A stretch of 64,000 bases of DNA from Lentisphaerota bacterium (lineage in GTDB: Bacteria; Verrucomicrobiota; Kiritimatiellia; UBA8416; JAUUYL01): assembly GCA_030590485.1 (NCBI GenBank), contig JAUUYL010000006.1, positions 1 through 64,000 of the forward strand. The letters are read 5' to 3'. Made by a program: the position numbers and the translations under genes. Shown in pieces: positions 63,007 to 64,000 of this stretch (the first letter of the stretch is position 1; every line of letters starts with the position of its first letter). The notes beneath the pieces were generated by a model. That model was not told the origin of the DNA. It saw only the letters and a list, made by a program, of their open reading frames with translations, and ran no database searches.

Positions 63007-64000
63007 ATCAATTCCTTGTATTTGTCCTTCTCCTGAAGGAGTTGAACCATCTTCTTAACATCCTGAGCCTTGTCCTTGGGGCATATGAGAGTGGCACCTT
63101 CAGCCTGGACAACTACCAGGTCCTTGACACCGATGAGCGCAGTTAAACGTTTCTCGGAATATACAATGTTGCCACTGGAATCCAGTTGCTCGGCGGCACC
63201 GATTAAGACATTGCCATGGTCATCCGCATCAAAATGATCTTCCAGAGCTGTCCATGAGCCGACATCGAACCATCTGAAAGTCCCTTTAGCCATGATAATG
63301 TTGTCGGCCTTTTCCATAATAGCATAGTCGATAGATATCCTATCGAGCTTATTGTATTCTTCTTCAAGCTTCTCGTCGAAATCAGACTTATCAACAAACG
63401 CCTCCATCGTGTTGGCCATTTCGAGAAGCTGCGGTTGGTGTTTCCCAAGCGCGCGCTGTATCGCATCGGCAGACCAGATAAACATACCTGAGTTCCAACA
63501 GAAATTTCCAGCATTCATGTATTCAGCGGCCTTGTCGGCATCTGGTTTTTCAACAAAGCGTTTCGTTCTTACAAACTCTATCTCACCTTCGTGATCAAAC
63601 TTGTCTGAAAACTCAATGTAGCCAAACGCCGTACTGGGTTCCGTTGGGACGATACCTATGGTCATCAGGAGGTCATTGTTTGCTGCAATCTCAGCACCTT
63701 CACTCAGCGTAGCTTTGAAAAGATCCAGGTCGTAAATTATATGGTCGGCAGTGAGTATGCAAAAAACACCTTTAGGATCCCTTGCCTTGACTATTGCCGA
63801 AGCCAATGCCACTGCTGCCGCCGTATCTCTACCAAACGGCTCGCCGATGACATTCTCCTTTGGCAGACTTGGTGCCGCTTTGCACAAGGAGTCAACAAGG
63901 TCTGCACTGGTGACGACTATCACGCGCTCGGGCGGAATTATACCTTTCAGACGGTCTACGGCCAACTGCATCAACGGCTTGCCTCCAACGAGTGACAACA
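63003..64000 (-). CDS. Mannose-1-phosphate guanylyltransferase (5' end outside the window)
   Basis: At least 332 codons. The visible part begins LSLVGGKPLMQLAVDRL, which in the family follows about 25 residues containing the G-loop (GGxGxRxWPLS). The N terminus therefore lies beyond 64000, and the apparent start near 63998 is an internal Leu codon. GEPFGRDTAAAVALAS, ILTADHII, FGYIEF, FVEKPDA, NSGMFIW and FRWFDVGSWTALEDH are hallmarks of the ManC/GMP family, which makes GDP-mannose. The stop overlaps the ruvX start. Confidence 0.93.
   Translation of the reverse strand, partial: LSLVGGKPLMQLAVDRLKGIIPPERVIVVTSADLVDSLCKAAPSLPKENVIGEPFGRDTAAAVALASAIVKARDPKGVFCILTADHIIYDLDLFKATLSEGAEIAANNDLLMTIGIVPTEPSTAFGYIEFSDKFDHEGEIEFVRTKRFVEKPDADKAAEYMNAGNFCWNSGMFIWSADAIQRALGKHQPQLLEMANTMEAFVDKSDFDEKLEEEYNKLDRISIDYAIMEKADNIIMAKGTFRWFDVGSWTALEDHFDADDHGNVLIGAAEQLDSSGNIVYSEKRLTALIGVKDLVVVQAEGATLICPKDKAQDVKKMVQLLQEKDKYKELM

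Overview
The window is a 64 kb chromosomal segment from a Gram-negative (diderm) bacterium. It carries Tol-Pal, an OmpA-type peptidoglycan-associated lipoprotein, a secretin and a GspC-like PDZ protein. The gene order small secreted protein / PilM / bitopic protein / Zn-ribbon protein / secretin matches the pilus-like locus known from Akkermansia (Amuc_1102 to Amuc_1098). That locus, histone H1-like lysine repeats and a lysine-rich extension on the primary sigma factor point to the PVC superphylum, most likely a Verrucomicrobiota, Kiritimatiellota or Lentisphaerota relative. The phylum is inferred from gene content only. Density is high, with many ATGA, GTGA, TAATG or TAGTG start/stop overlaps, and no phage, IS element or CRISPR array is visible.

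Layout. 0-5.1 kb: end of a histone H1-like gene, then a tolQ-tolR-tolA-like-tolB-pal-tatA-tatC operon. 5.3-12.7 kb: a PEP carboxykinase gene coupled to a plant-like UDP-sugar pyrophosphorylase (minus), a radical SAM enzyme (plus), a SurA/PpiD-like chaperone and a FecR-domain protein (minus). 13-18.9 kb: rpoD, a membrane-anchored RRM protein, thrC and rnr. 18.9-22.6 kb: an NSS transporter with a small coupled ORF, xylA, and an internally deleted SSS symporter pseudogene. 22.6-30.7 kb: tRNA-Thr and the pilus/secretin locus. 30.7-38.2 kb: a 5' nuclease, coaE, rho, tig, clpP, clpX, panD and a purine nucleoside phosphorylase. 38.2-44.1 kb: a candidate sigma-54-dependent small RNA, an NtrC-type regulator, an M48 lipoprotein protease, MscS and a TMTC-like TPR membrane protein. 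44.2-46.8 kb: FMN riboswitch, ribBA, ribH, nusB. 46.8-53.8 kb: signalling genes (CHASE2 cyclase, PAS histidine kinase, cNMP-rhodanese fusion, cyclase remnant, degenerate NtrC homologue, metallo-beta-lactamase fold protein). 53.9-57.8 kb: ribD, ribE, a zinc-ribbon protein, rnpB and a GspC-like protein. 58-64 kb (minus): lepB, lepA, rpe, truA, ruvX and a mannose-1-phosphate guanylyltransferase cut by the window end.

The most interesting signal is between 38.25 and 38.53 kb. Immediately downstream of an NtrC-type activator gene, on the same strand, lies a near-consensus -24/-12 sigma-54 promoter. It is followed at the expected start distance by an 81-nt rod-like RNA that ends in a U tract. The arrangement resembles sigma-54-dependent small RNAs such as Qrr or GlmY. 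It could instead be an attenuated leader of the purine nucleoside phosphorylase gene. Other notable points are dispersed 10-bp hairpins next to AT-rich repeats, rnpB overlapping both flanking genes, the degenerate NtrC homologue in a possible cyclic-nucleotide cluster, and the membrane-tethered RRM protein beside rpoD.
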